A stretch of 6,497 bases of DNA from Firmicutes bacterium UBA6132 (GTDB taxonomy: Bacteria > Bacillota_A > Clostridia > Tissierellales > Sedimentibacteraceae), in contig DIVM01000144.1 in NCBI GenBank assembly GCA_002435835.1, forward strand, positions 1 through 6,497, given 5' to 3'. The first letter of the stretch is position 1. Each line of letters begins with the position of its first letter. The notes below the pieces were generated by a model, which had not been told where the DNA came from, made no database searches, and was given only the letters and a program-made list of their open reading frames with translations. Position numbers and translations under genes: made by a program. Below are positions 1 through 6,493 of this stretch, piece after piece.

Positions 1-20
1 TGTGCAATCTCGTGCCGCAG

Positions 21-896
21 TCAGCCTTTTACAGAACCGGCAAGCATACCTTTTACAAAATACTTTTGCACAAATGGGTAGACTGAAAGTACCGGAAGTG
101 CAACTAGCAGTATTGCAGCCATCTTATAATTTTCAGCAGTAACTACAGTTTGATCCACCTTTACTAAAGCATCGCTGTCTCTGGCCAATTCCTGCATAAA
201 AACAATTTCTCTTAAGTAATATTGCAATGTCCATTTATCTTTATCTCTTATATAAACTAAAACATCAAACCAGCCATTCCATTTTCCAAGGATTAAGAAC
301 ATACTTATTGCTGCTATTGTTGGTTTTACTGTAGGTATAATTATTTTAAATAACACCTGGAATTGATTAGCTCCATCTATAATTGCAGCTTCCGTCAGAC
401 TGGCAGGTATCTGTTCTATCTGAGTTCTCATAACAATCATGTAGAAGACACTTACTAACCATGGAATTATCAGAACAGGGAAAGTATTATACATTTTGAG
501 ATACTTCGATATTATAATGTATGTAGGTATAAGTCCGCCATTGAAATACATAGTTATAATAAAAAAATAATTAATTACTTTTTTACCATAGAATTTTCTT
601 GAAAATGCATAGGAAGCCATAATACAAATCAATACTGAAAGGAATGAATATATTATGGTTATAAAGATCGTATTAACAAACGTTCGGATAAATACTTTAT
701 TTGCAATAATATCCTCATAGGCCTTAGTGTAAAAACCTATCGGAATAAATCCAACCTTCATACTTGTAATAGCCTGGCTACTACTTACAGAAACAGCGAA
801 TATATGTATAAAGGGCAGTATAATTGCGGCACATAAACCAAGCATTATTAAAAAATTAACACCTTCAAATACTCTTCTTCCTATTGATACTTTCAT
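21..896 (-). CDS. ABC sugar permease, LplC/YtcP type (second permease)
   Basis: This 291-residue inner-membrane protein is the second transmembrane subunit of a CUT1-class carbohydrate importer. About six hydrophobic segments are visible near residues 13-34, 72-96, 108-130, 138-157, 190-207 and 257-279. The cytoplasmic EAA loop that docks on the ATPase is at about 166-190, with E169-A170-A171, D174-G175-A176 and the closing I187-P188. The ending FVKGMLAGSVKG is typical of the YtcP/LplC/YcjP-like branch, so the protein looks complete. The ATG at 896 is supported by a GGGAG Shine-Dalgarno sequence at 905-909 with an 8-nt spacer. It follows the other permease gene by 36 nt with no hairpin I can see between them, so the two are probably co-transcribed. 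Family assignment is strong. The substrate is unknown, and only 20 nt of downstream sequence is visible, so the operon may continue. Confidence 0.93.
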   Translation of the reverse strand: MKVSIGRRVFEGVNFLIMLGLCAAIILPFIHIFAVSVSSSQAITSMKVGFIPIGFYTKAYEDIIANKVFIRTFVNTIFITIIYSFLSVLICIMASYAFSRKFYGKKVINYFFIITMYFNGGLIPTYIIISKYLKMYNTFPVLIIPWLVSVFYMIVMRTQIEQIPASLTEAAIIDGANQFQVLFKIIIPTVKPTIAAISMFLILGKWNGWFDVLVYIRDKDKWTLQYYLREIVFMQELARDSDALVKVDQTVVTAENYKMAAILLVALPVLSVYPFVQKYFVKGMLAGSVKG

Positions 897-932
897 AATT
901 CACGCTCCCAGACATCCAAGATATTTTCGGAT

Positions 933-1901
933 TCACCATAATGACCATCCAACAAACTTTTTTGCCAGCTTATTTGCAGCAAGCACAAGCATAAAATTGA
1001 CCACAGATTGAGTAAGTCCTATAGCTGATGTCAAGCTGAATTGAGCTCCTTCTATTCCAAGCCGGTATGTATAAGTACTTATAACATCCGCTACATTATA
1101 TACAAGAGGATTATACAGGAGAAATATATTTTCAAATCCAATTGTAATCATGGATCCTACCCTTAATATAAAAAGAACTACAATAATATTTGCTATACCG
1201 GGAAGAGTAATATTCCAGGTCTGTCTCCATCTTCCTGCTCCATCAATTTTGCTTGCCTCATATAGTTGCTGGTCAATTTGTGTTATTGCAGATATATAAT
1301 AAACCGCACTCATTCCAATACCTTTCCAAATATCAGACACCACAATAATAGATCTGAAATATTCCTTCTTGGTAAGAAAGTATATAGGTTCAATATTTAA
1401 TACTTCTACAAGAAATTTATTAATAATACCTGTTGAAGGTGAAAGAACAGAAGCTATAATACCTGCAGCGACCACCCAGGAAATAAAGTATGGAAGATAG
1501 CTTACGGTTTGTACAATCTTTTTTAATTTAGTTCTGGTTATTTCGTTAAGTAATAATGCAAATGCTATCGGTGCTGGAAACCCCCAGATAATATTTAATG
1601 CATTAATAGCAATTGTGTTTCTCATAACATGCCAAAAAGTTGAATCACTTAAAAAATATTGAAAGTGTTTAAATCCTACCCATGTACTTTTAAGAAAACC
1701 TTTATATGGGCTAAAATCCTGGAATGCTATAGTTACACCATATATAGGCAGGTAAGCGAAAATTAACAGAATTAGCACCGCAGGAAGTAAAAGCAAATAC
1801 ATTGGTATATCTCTTCCTGCGTTAAACACTAGTTTACTGGATTCACTTTTTCCTTTTAATTTTATGGATTTTGGGGCATTTTCAACTGCAGTTACAGCCA
1901 T
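933..1901 (-). CDS. ABC sugar permease, LplB type (first permease)
   Basis: This 322-residue integral membrane protein is the LplB/YteP-like partner of the downstream permease; the two would form the heterodimeric channel of an oligosaccharide importer. A polar N-terminal tail of about 30 residues precedes hydrophobic segments near 33-59, 94-118, 130-153, 183-206, 235-258 and 292-310. After the first segment comes the LPIYGVTIAFQDFSPYKG region characteristic of LplB-like permeases. The EAA loop at about 212-236 reads YEASKIDGAG followed by ITLPGI, with E215-A216, D220-G221 and L233-P234-G235 intact, so it should be able to bind an ATPase. The ending FVGWSLW is also family-like. The ATG at 1901 is preceded by AGGAGG at 1907-1912 with a 5-nt spacer. 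The gene follows the binding-protein gene across a 151-nt gap that contains a strong stem-loop, so it may be expressed at a lower level than the binding protein. Confidence 0.94.
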   Translation of the reverse strand: MAVTAVENAPKSIKLKGKSESSKLVFNAGRDIPMYLLLLPAVLILLIFAYLPIYGVTIAFQDFSPYKGFLKSTWVGFKHFQYFLSDSTFWHVMRNTIAINALNIIWGFPAPIAFALLLNEITRTKLKKIVQTVSYLPYFISWVVAAGIIASVLSPSTGIINKFLVEVLNIEPIYFLTKKEYFRSIIVVSDIWKGIGMSAVYYISAITQIDQQLYEASKIDGAGRWRQTWNITLPGIANIIVVLFILRVGSMITIGFENIFLLYNPLVYNVADVISTYTYRLGIEGAQFSLTSAIGLTQSVVNFMLVLAANKLAKKFVGWSLW

Positions 1902-1906
1902 ATTGA

Positions 1907-1912
1907 CCTCCT
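1907..1912 (-). promoter_or_regulatory. Ribosome binding site of first permease
   Basis: AGGAGG on the minus strand lies 5 nt before the ATG at 1901. It is a full-consensus Shine-Dalgarno sequence and fixes that start. Confidence 0.8.
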
Positions 1913-1977
1913 AAGTTCCAATGTGCCAAATGAATAGTTCACTGTATCATTTATACTTTATAATAAATTAAATTTAT

Positions 1978-2012
1978 AAGCGGCATGGCACACATTAACT
2001 GCCATGCCGCTT
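1978..2012. terminator. Intercistronic stem-loop between binding protein and permeases
   Basis: A perfect 13-bp inverted repeat (1978-1990 with 2000-2012; arm AAGCGGCATGGCA) encloses a 9-nt loop. Read on the plus strand it is followed by TTTTTT (2011-2016) and looks like a classical intrinsic terminator, but no plus-strand gene precedes it. Read on the minus strand, the direction of the operon, six A's precede the stem and only an interrupted T-rich stretch follows (TTATAAATTTAATTT). It is therefore at best a partial terminator for the operon. In binding-protein operons such stems often cap the abundant binding-protein message and lower permease expression; that role here is inference. Confidence 0.75.
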
Positions 2013-2052
2013 TTTTGTTAACAAGGTATTTGGGATATTAAGTCATCCGGAT

Positions 2053-3696
2053 TTACTTAATATACTTTTTTATTTCAGTATTGTACGCATCTTTAATAAA
2101 CTGATACTTTTCGAGATATGCTTTTACTTCAATATCATATTGATCCATGGTAATTTCACCCATAATTGCTTTGTACACAATTTCATGAGCTTTTTCACTG
2201 GCTTCTGCTAATTTTGGTGCAAGATCCGGAAGTGATACAAAGTTGCCAGGTCCTGTCGGAGGATTTTTACTAAATGCATCCTGCAATGTTTTCAGACCTT
2301 TTGTATATTCAACATCATACAGCTTCTTTTGTTCACTTGTCATTATAGCTTTTGATGATGTTATTCTTTGCCCCATACTTTCAGAATAATAATAAGATCT
2401 GAAAAACTGGTAGGCAAGTCTCCATACTGTGGCTTGATGTGCATCATTATTAACTAATCTTTCACCATTACTTACCGTATATTCTGTTCCTTCTCTTCCC
2501 CATACACATACATCGAGAAGATCTTTATCAGCAAGTGCTTCGAGGAATCGGCATATCGTCGTTTGTTTTTTCTCATCTGTTTTGGAACTGATTGCTACGC
2601 AATGTCCACCTAACGGATAGAAGGAACCCTTAACTGCTTCACTCTTATCAACACCTTCGGCTACCACTGGGGGAGCAAATACCCATATTGCATCCTTATC
2701 AGGTACTGTACCATCTTCAGCCGGCTGTTGCATCATTTGCTGCAGCTCTGTCAAATTTCCTTCATCAGCATCATAATATGCAATTTTCTTATTATAAACA
2801 AGGTTGAAAAAATCTGCTTTAACTGCAGTTGCAAATTCTTTATAAAGAATACCTTCATCATACAACTTTTTATAATATTGAACTGCCTCTTTTGCTCTTT
2901 TTGCTTCAAGGAACCAGAAATATTCAGTTGAAGTACTTGTTAGCGTCTGAAGACCCCATGGCGACACACCAAATCCATTGAAAAGTCCAGTTGCTCTATA
3001 GAAAGTTGCCCCTTTGTTTGTAGATAACGGCACTGAATCAGGATACGCTTTCTTGATGTTTCTAAAGAATTCATACCACTCTGTTGGTGTTGTCGGCATC
3101 TTGCCATTATTAACGCTGTTTACAAGGTCTATTCTTATTCCGTTACCGGAAACATTGCCATTGGCAAGTGTATTAAGGGCATAAACTCCGCCATTTGTTG
3201 TCTGCATCAATTTAATTGCATCCTCAGAATAATATGTTTTCAGAACAGTTGACTTGGGAAGAACTGTTTTCCAATCGAGGAAAGCACCTTCTATTCCATA
3301 TTTGTCTACATCTGCTTTGTACCAGCAATGTACAAGGTCAGGTATATCGCCTGTTGAAAGCATTAATTGGAATTTGGTCTGGAATTCAGGATATGATGGC
3401 ATAATCATTTCTACTTCAACATTTGCAGCTTTTTCAAATACATCAAAAAAGTCATTATCATCAGGTTTTACATCATCAGGAAAAGTAATACCTGCATTTC
3501 CGAAGAACATTGTAAATTTGGTCGGTTCCTCAGGCTTTGCTTCAGCTGCAGTACTATCAGTCTTTGCAGTTGCAGTACTGTTAGTCTGTGTTGTGTCTTT
3601 ACCGCCAGTATCCGTACTACTGCCACAACCGGTTATGAAAGACATTGCGAGAATAAGAATTAGTGCGATTGCTAGATACCTCTTTACATTTTTCAT
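2053..3696 (-). CDS. Extracellular solute-binding lipoprotein (LplA/YtcQ type)
   Basis: This 547-residue surface lipoprotein is the substrate-capturing subunit of the importer. The N-terminus has a charged start (MKNVKRY), a hydrophobic core and the lipobox I21-T22-G23-C24, so Cys24 would be lipidated after signal peptidase II cleavage. A Ser/Thr/Lys-rich flexible linker spans about 26-58. The mature domain resembles family-1 solute-binding proteins: a first lobe with NVEVEMIMPSYPEFQTKFQ near 92-110 and LSTGDIPDLV at 113-122, an aromatic-rich middle (about 232-262) suited to sugar stacking, and the GREGTEYTV segment near 400-408 seen in LplA-like proteins. The start at 3696 is preferred over an ATG 33 nt upstream (3729), because 3696 has a perfect AAGGAGGG Shine-Dalgarno sequence 9 nt away and gives a textbook signal peptide, whereas the upstream ATG would put the ribosome binding site inside the gene. 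It is the first importer gene after a 433-nt leader region. The ligand is probably an oligosaccharide, identity unknown. Confidence 0.94.
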   Translation of the reverse strand: MKNVKRYLAIALILILAMSFITGCGSSTDTGGKDTTQTNSTATAKTDSTAAEAKPEEPTKFTMFFGNAGITFPDDVKPDDNDFFDVFEKAANVEVEMIMPSYPEFQTKFQLMLSTGDIPDLVHCWYKADVDKYGIEGAFLDWKTVLPKSTVLKTYYSEDAIKLMQTTNGGVYALNTLANGNVSGNGIRIDLVNSVNNGKMPTTPTEWYEFFRNIKKAYPDSVPLSTNKGATFYRATGLFNGFGVSPWGLQTLTSTSTEYFWFLEAKRAKEAVQYYKKLYDEGILYKEFATAVKADFFNLVYNKKIAYYDADEGNLTELQQMMQQPAEDGTVPDKDAIWVFAPPVVAEGVDKSEAVKGSFYPLGGHCVAISSKTDEKKQTTICRFLEALADKDLLDVCVWGREGTEYTVSNGERLVNNDAHQATVWRLAYQFFRSYYYSESMGQRITSSKAIMTSEQKKLYDVEYTKGLKTLQDAFSKNPPTGPGNFVSLPDLAPKLAEASEKAHEIVYKAIMGEITMDQYDIEVKAYLEKYQFIKDAYNTEIKKYIK

Positions 3697-3705
3697 TCTT
3701 GAAAC

Positions 3706-3711
3706 CCTCCT
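3706..3711 (-). promoter_or_regulatory. Ribosome binding site deciding the lipoprotein start
   Basis: AGGAGG (within AAGGAGGG) on the minus strand, 9 nt before the ATG at 3696. It rules in the 547-residue form and argues against the 11-residue-longer reading from 3729. Confidence 0.88.
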
Positions 3712-3719
3712 TTTTATTT

Positions 3720-3755
3720 TAAAAAGCATTATATAAAAATATACACTGCTTTTTA
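3720..3755. repeat. 9-bp inverted repeat around a TATAAT hexamer
   Basis: The arms TAAAAAGCA (3720-3728) and TGCTTTTTA (3747-3755) are perfectly complementary and flank an 18-nt AT-only core apart from its last bases. On the minus strand the core contains TATAAT at 3733-3728, a perfect -10 hexamer, but I see no acceptable -35 at 16-18 nt (the positions read ATAAAA). It could be an operator over a weak promoter, a small hairpin just before the ribosome binding site, or AT-rich coincidence. Confidence 0.45.
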
Positions 3756-3878
3756 TTTCATATATGGAGCATAGCGGAGTCTTGCTCCAAAACCGAAGGA
3801 GCTCGATGCGCCTTCGATTTTGATTAATTAAGAAGCTGATGTTTTATCTATGGCTCAATTATATCTGCTATATGAAAT
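3755..3878 (-). ncRNA. Candidate structured leader RNA, four-way-junction fold
   Basis: Read on the minus strand this 124-nt stretch folds as an outer stem closing three hairpins. The outer stem is 10 perfect bp (3755-3764 with 3869-3878). The first hairpin is 8 bp (3854-3861 with 3825-3832, 21-nt loop). The second is 11 bp (3821-3811 with 3799-3789) plus two inner G-C pairs. The third is 6 bp (3788-3783 with 3771-3766, 11-nt loop). The pairs 3817/3793 and 3856/3830 are A-C mismatches on the plus strand but G-U wobbles on the minus strand, which favours a minus-strand transcript. The 3765-3817 part is about 57% GC by hand count in very AT-rich surroundings. It ends about 45 nt before the lipoprotein ribosome binding site, so it would sit in that mRNA's leader if the promoter is upstream. 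I do not recognise it as a known riboswitch class; it could instead be a palindromic repeat. Confidence 0.5.
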
Positions 3879-3956
3879 CAACTACAATCTCAAAATTTTT
3901 GATTCGATATACAACAATTTGATATTTAATGTAAAAACAAGCCTATAAAAGCTTAA

Positions 3957-3985
3957 TATATAATAGCTTTATTAATGTATGTCAT
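3957..3985 (-). promoter_or_regulatory. Candidate promoter of the importer operon
   Basis: On the minus strand ATGACA (3985-3980; five of six matches to TTGACA) is followed after 17 nt by TATATA (3962-3957; a weak -10), with TATATT as an alternative at 19 nt. A start near 3950 would give a leader of about 250 nt containing the 3755-3878 fold. A second possibility is TTACAT, 17 nt, TATATC (3935-3907). Such matches arise easily in AT-rich DNA, so this is only a candidate. Confidence 0.3.
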
Positions 3986-4002
3986 GATTAAGAGGTAATA
4001 AT

Positions 4003-4107
4003 TAGGGCATGCTTAACGGATAAAGCTTTATCCGTTAAATGAAAGCGACGCTTTCATACATGCTCAAAAGAATTGGATATTTTGGCTTTTGAGCATGTTA
4101 TGCCCTA
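4003..4107. repeat. Nested palindromic element, cloverleaf-like (outer stem plus three hairpins)
   Basis: About 84 of 105 bases lie in perfect inverted repeats. The outer arms TAGGGCAT (4003-4010) and ATGCCCTA (4100-4107) enclose three structures. A 26-bp perfect palindrome spans 4013-4038 (half-site TTAACGGATAAAG). A 19-bp palindrome spans 4039-4057 (ATGAAAGCG, central A, CGCTTTCAT). A 13-bp stem pairs 4058-4070 with 4086-4098 (arm ACATGCTCAAAAG, 15-nt loop). The three sit end to end with only 1-2 unpaired bases at the outer junction. The element begins 22 nt after the regulator stop codon. There is no T-run on either side, so it is not an ordinary intrinsic terminator, and no flanking target-site duplication is evident. 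It may be a structured 3' RNA, a palindromic mobile repeat, or a cruciform-forming DNA site. The strand cannot be assigned. Confidence 0.7.
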
Positions 4108-4129
4108 GTTACGGCGAATATATTACAAA

Positions 4130-6493
4130 TTATTTCGGGATGGAATTAGTTATCATTGTCTTATTAGTCCTGTACTTATTAGGAGTTGTACCATACCTGG
4201 CTTTAAATTTACTAATAAAGTACTGGGTATTGGAATATCCAATCAATTGTGCAATAGAATTCACTGGTAAATTAGTTAACATAAGCTGTTCTTTTGCATA
4301 ATCAAGCTTTTCATTCATTACAAATTCTACGAAATTCTCATCAGTAGCTTCTTTGAACAATCTACTCAAGTGAGCAGAGCTAATACCAAGTAACTCTGAT
4401 GCAGAATCCAATGAAATACAATTGTTAGTTATATTCATTTTAATGTAGGTTTTAACTTTATCTATTATCTCCTGATTCTTGCTATTTTGTCTTCTTTCAT
4501 AAATATTGGATATATAGTTGAAAACGTGATTAAGAAGCTCGCAAAATTCATCTATATTGCATGAATTCTCTACAAGATTCTCTGAGCTTCCAATTATTTC
4601 ATTGATTATTATCCTATTTTCCTTCGAATAATTATCTATTCTAATAACCAAAGCTTTTAATAAGATTGTAATACCTTCGTAGGTCAGGTTACCGCAACAA
4701 ATACAGTCCTTCAGTTGTACAAGAAGATCTGGAGTACTCTTCCATATATTGGACTGTACAGCATAGATTATTTGTTTAACTACATGTTCGAGGTTTTTTT
4801 GATTTTCATCTGAATGCGGTTTTTTTATATCTTTTGTGAACATGATTCTATTTGGGAATATGAAACTATAATCAAGGTACTCACATGCCTGTTTATAAAT
4901 TAATTTAATATCTTTTTCATTGTTGCACATGTCTGAAATACTCATATACAAATGAATTCCGGTAAATTTTGAAAGGTGCTCGGAAATATTCAAAAAACTC
5001 GTATTAATATTATTATCATCCGGGTCAATATTAAATAAGTAGACAAAATAATTATTAAATTTTGCATTTATATATTCTACATCTTCACCTGCTATATAAA
5101 GATTAACAATTTGTTCAATTTCTTTATTCATAAATACAGGACTTCCGGATATTTTATTGCCGGCTAGAGCGTTAAAAATTTTCATCTTGAAAACAACAAT
5201 AATATATCCTTTTCTGCTGAAATTAATGCCCGCAATAAGAAGTTTACTTTTTATTTCATTAATATTAGCATCTTTATCTATTAATGAAATAAAAATATGA
5301 TCAAATAAAATGGGAGAAAATTCTTTAATTGAAAAGTCCTGTTCGCTAAGCTTTTTTGATAGAACATTTATAGTAGAATTAATTAATTCATATTCATTTT
5401 GGGTACTGCTTTCCGGAACATATTTTTTAAGTATATTAGAGCAAAGCTTGTTAAGTATAAGCAAAGGTGCAGTGTTAGATTTAGCGGAAAATATTGATAA
5501 TACAATACCAATGGCAAATGTCAATATTGTAATAATGATAAGTAATTTAATCAATAGATAAACGTTCGTTATAATGTTGTTCATTGGTGTAAGTGCAACA
5601 TACACATAATTTGAAAATGTAGATTTATTGAATGAAATAAGATATCTGATGCCATTAATATTTTCAAAAAAATTATCTTGACTTGTTAAGGAATTAAAAT
5701 AATTTTCCTCTTTACCTAAAAATGACATATCGTTAAGTACAAAGCTTTTATTGCTGCTAAAAAGTATTGTTCCGGACATGTCAGTCAAAATAACTTCTGT
5801 ATCACTTGGAAAATATTCCTTAATTTTATCATAAAAAATACTTCCATTAACACAAACAATGATTGCACCACCAGCATCAGTTGAAAAGGTAATGTTGGGT
5901 ATTTTTCTTATAAAGTATAAATATTGGCTATTATCATTTATAACTGGATCCGCAACAGGGCTTGTAAACATATTACCCTCACCAACATATATACTGTAAA
6001 ATGTACTTTCATATGATGTATCGCTAATCATGTCAGTAAAAGTCTTTTCAAATTCATATTGTGATAATTTAATATTTGTCAAGGGAGATATCAGGTAATT
6101 GCTGTCCGCATAGTATAGGGCAATATTTTTGATCATGTTATTGGAAGCCATCAGGGAACTTAAATAATCTTGTATATATTTTGTAATAGTGTAATTATAT
6201 TCAAAGTTATAAAAGTAATTTTTTAAGTTGGGAGTTCTAAAAAAATCCTGCAGAATCATTTTGGATATATTGTCAGGAGTGCTGAATATCATCTTGTCAA
6301 CATAGTCTTTAGCCTGTTCAAGGCTATTGTTATTATTCTCTATCATCCAGGAGCTTATGAAATCATTCTGGGTTTTGTAAATTAATGCAAACATAATAGC
6401 AAGTAATATAGCTATAATAATTATGTAAGATTTAAATAGTTTATATATATTACTTCTCCGTGTATATAGACGCTTGCTAATACTGACAAACAT
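4130..6493 (-). CDS. Membrane-anchored AraC-family transcriptional regulator (YesS/YtdP type)
   Basis: This protein of 787 residues is read as a one-component sensor and transcription factor. A short basic N-terminus is followed by membrane segment 1 (about 20-39), an extracellular region (about 40-306) of the size and style of a Cache-type ligand sensor, and membrane segment 2 (about 309-335). A cytoplasmic linker region (about 340-665) follows, without histidine-kinase or receiver motifs. The C-terminal AraC/XylS domain (about 674-776) carries two helix-turn-helix units: SLDSASELLGISSAHLSRLF (694-713) and VNSIAQLIGYSNTQYFISKF (744-763). The latter continues into the family signature G768-T-T-P771-N-K-Y774-R. 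It lies directly upstream of the importer genes on the same strand and most likely activates them in response to an external sugar. The ATG at 6493 has only 4 nt of upstream sequence in the window and the frame stays open to the edge, so the true start or its ribosome binding site cannot be confirmed. The length fits the family. Confidence 0.9.
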   Translation of the reverse strand: MFVSISKRLYTRRSNIYKLFKSYIIIIAILLAIMFALIYKTQNDFISSWMIENNNNSLEQAKDYVDKMIFSTPDNISKMILQDFFRTPNLKNYFYNFEYNYTITKYIQDYLSSLMASNNMIKNIALYYADSNYLISPLTNIKLSQYEFEKTFTDMISDTSYESTFYSIYVGEGNMFTSPVADPVINDNSQYLYFIRKIPNITFSTDAGGAIIVCVNGSIFYDKIKEYFPSDTEVILTDMSGTILFSSNKSFVLNDMSFLGKEENYFNSLTSQDNFFENINGIRYLISFNKSTFSNYVYVALTPMNNIITNVYLLIKLLIIITILTFAIGIVLSIFSAKSNTAPLLILNKLCSNILKKYVPESSTQNEYELINSTINVLSKKLSEQDFSIKEFSPILFDHIFISLIDKDANINEIKSKLLIAGINFSRKGYIIVVFKMKIFNALAGNKISGSPVFMNKEIEQIVNLYIAGEDVEYINAKFNNYFVYLFNIDPDDNNINTSFLNISEHLSKFTGIHLYMSISDMCNNEKDIKLIYKQACEYLDYSFIFPNRIMFTKDIKKPHSDENQKNLEHVVKQIIYAVQSNIWKSTPDLLVQLKDCICCGNLTYEGITILLKALVIRIDNYSKENRIIINEIIGSSENLVENSCNIDEFCELLNHVFNYISNIYERRQNSKNQEIIDKVKTYIKMNITNNCISLDSASELLGISSAHLSRLFKEATDENFVEFVMNEKLDYAKEQLMLTNLPVNSIAQLIGYSNTQYFISKFKARYGTTPNKYRTNKTMITNSIPK

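Larger units (their letters stand above)
3697..4129. other. Long non-coding region between regulator and importer genes
   Basis: These 433 nt contain no credible gene on either strand. From the regulator side they hold the nested palindrome at 4003-4107, an AT-rich spacer (3879-4002) with the candidate promoter and a small hairpin (3948-3953 with 3965-3970), the second multi-stem fold (3755-3878), the 3720-3755 inverted repeat and the lipoprotein ribosome binding site. The density of perfect inverted repeats is far above what the flanking coding DNA shows. Confidence 0.8.

Noticed and set aside
1902..1977. Separate promoter for the permease genes after the 1978-2012 hairpin
   Set aside because: There are AT-rich TATA-like strings but no pairing of -35 and -10 hexamers at acceptable spacing that stands out.
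2728..2931. Short plus-strand frame inside the lipoprotein gene
   Set aside because: It is antisense to the conserved solute-binding protein and is biased to I/F/C residues, as expected from reversed coding sequence.
3697..3729. Eleven-residue N-terminal extension of the lipoprotein (start at 3729)
   Set aside because: The strong ribosome binding site lies between 3729 and 3696, and the extension would spoil a clean lipoprotein signal peptide.
3254..3736. 160-codon open frame on the plus strand opposite the lipoprotein N-terminus
   Set aside because: It lies antisense to a well-supported gene, its start has no convincing ribosome binding site, and its sequence is low in recognisable domains. 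It is a shadow frame.
4040..4056. CcpA catabolite-repression (cre) site: half-sites TGAAAGC and GCTTTCA match the ideal cre palindrome
   Set aside because: The halves are separated by three extra bases (GAC), whereas cre sites have a fixed central spacing. The repeat is also fully explained as one hairpin of the nested element.
4003..4107. tRNA or tRNA-like gene suggested by the cloverleaf shape
   Set aside because: Arm lengths (13, 8-9 and 11-13 bp) are wrong, there is no T-loop GTTCGA-type sequence, no anticodon arm of normal size, and two arms are almost loop-free.
4003..4107. Ordinary rho-independent terminator of the regulator gene
   Set aside because: No U-run follows the structure on the minus strand (the sequence continues AATTATTACCTC), and the nested multi-hairpin layout is unlike a simple terminator.
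4089..4301. 70-codon hydrophobic open frame on the plus strand overlapping the regulator 3' end
   Set aside because: Its start lies inside the nested palindrome and the rest is antisense to the conserved AraC DNA-binding domain. There is no independent coding evidence.
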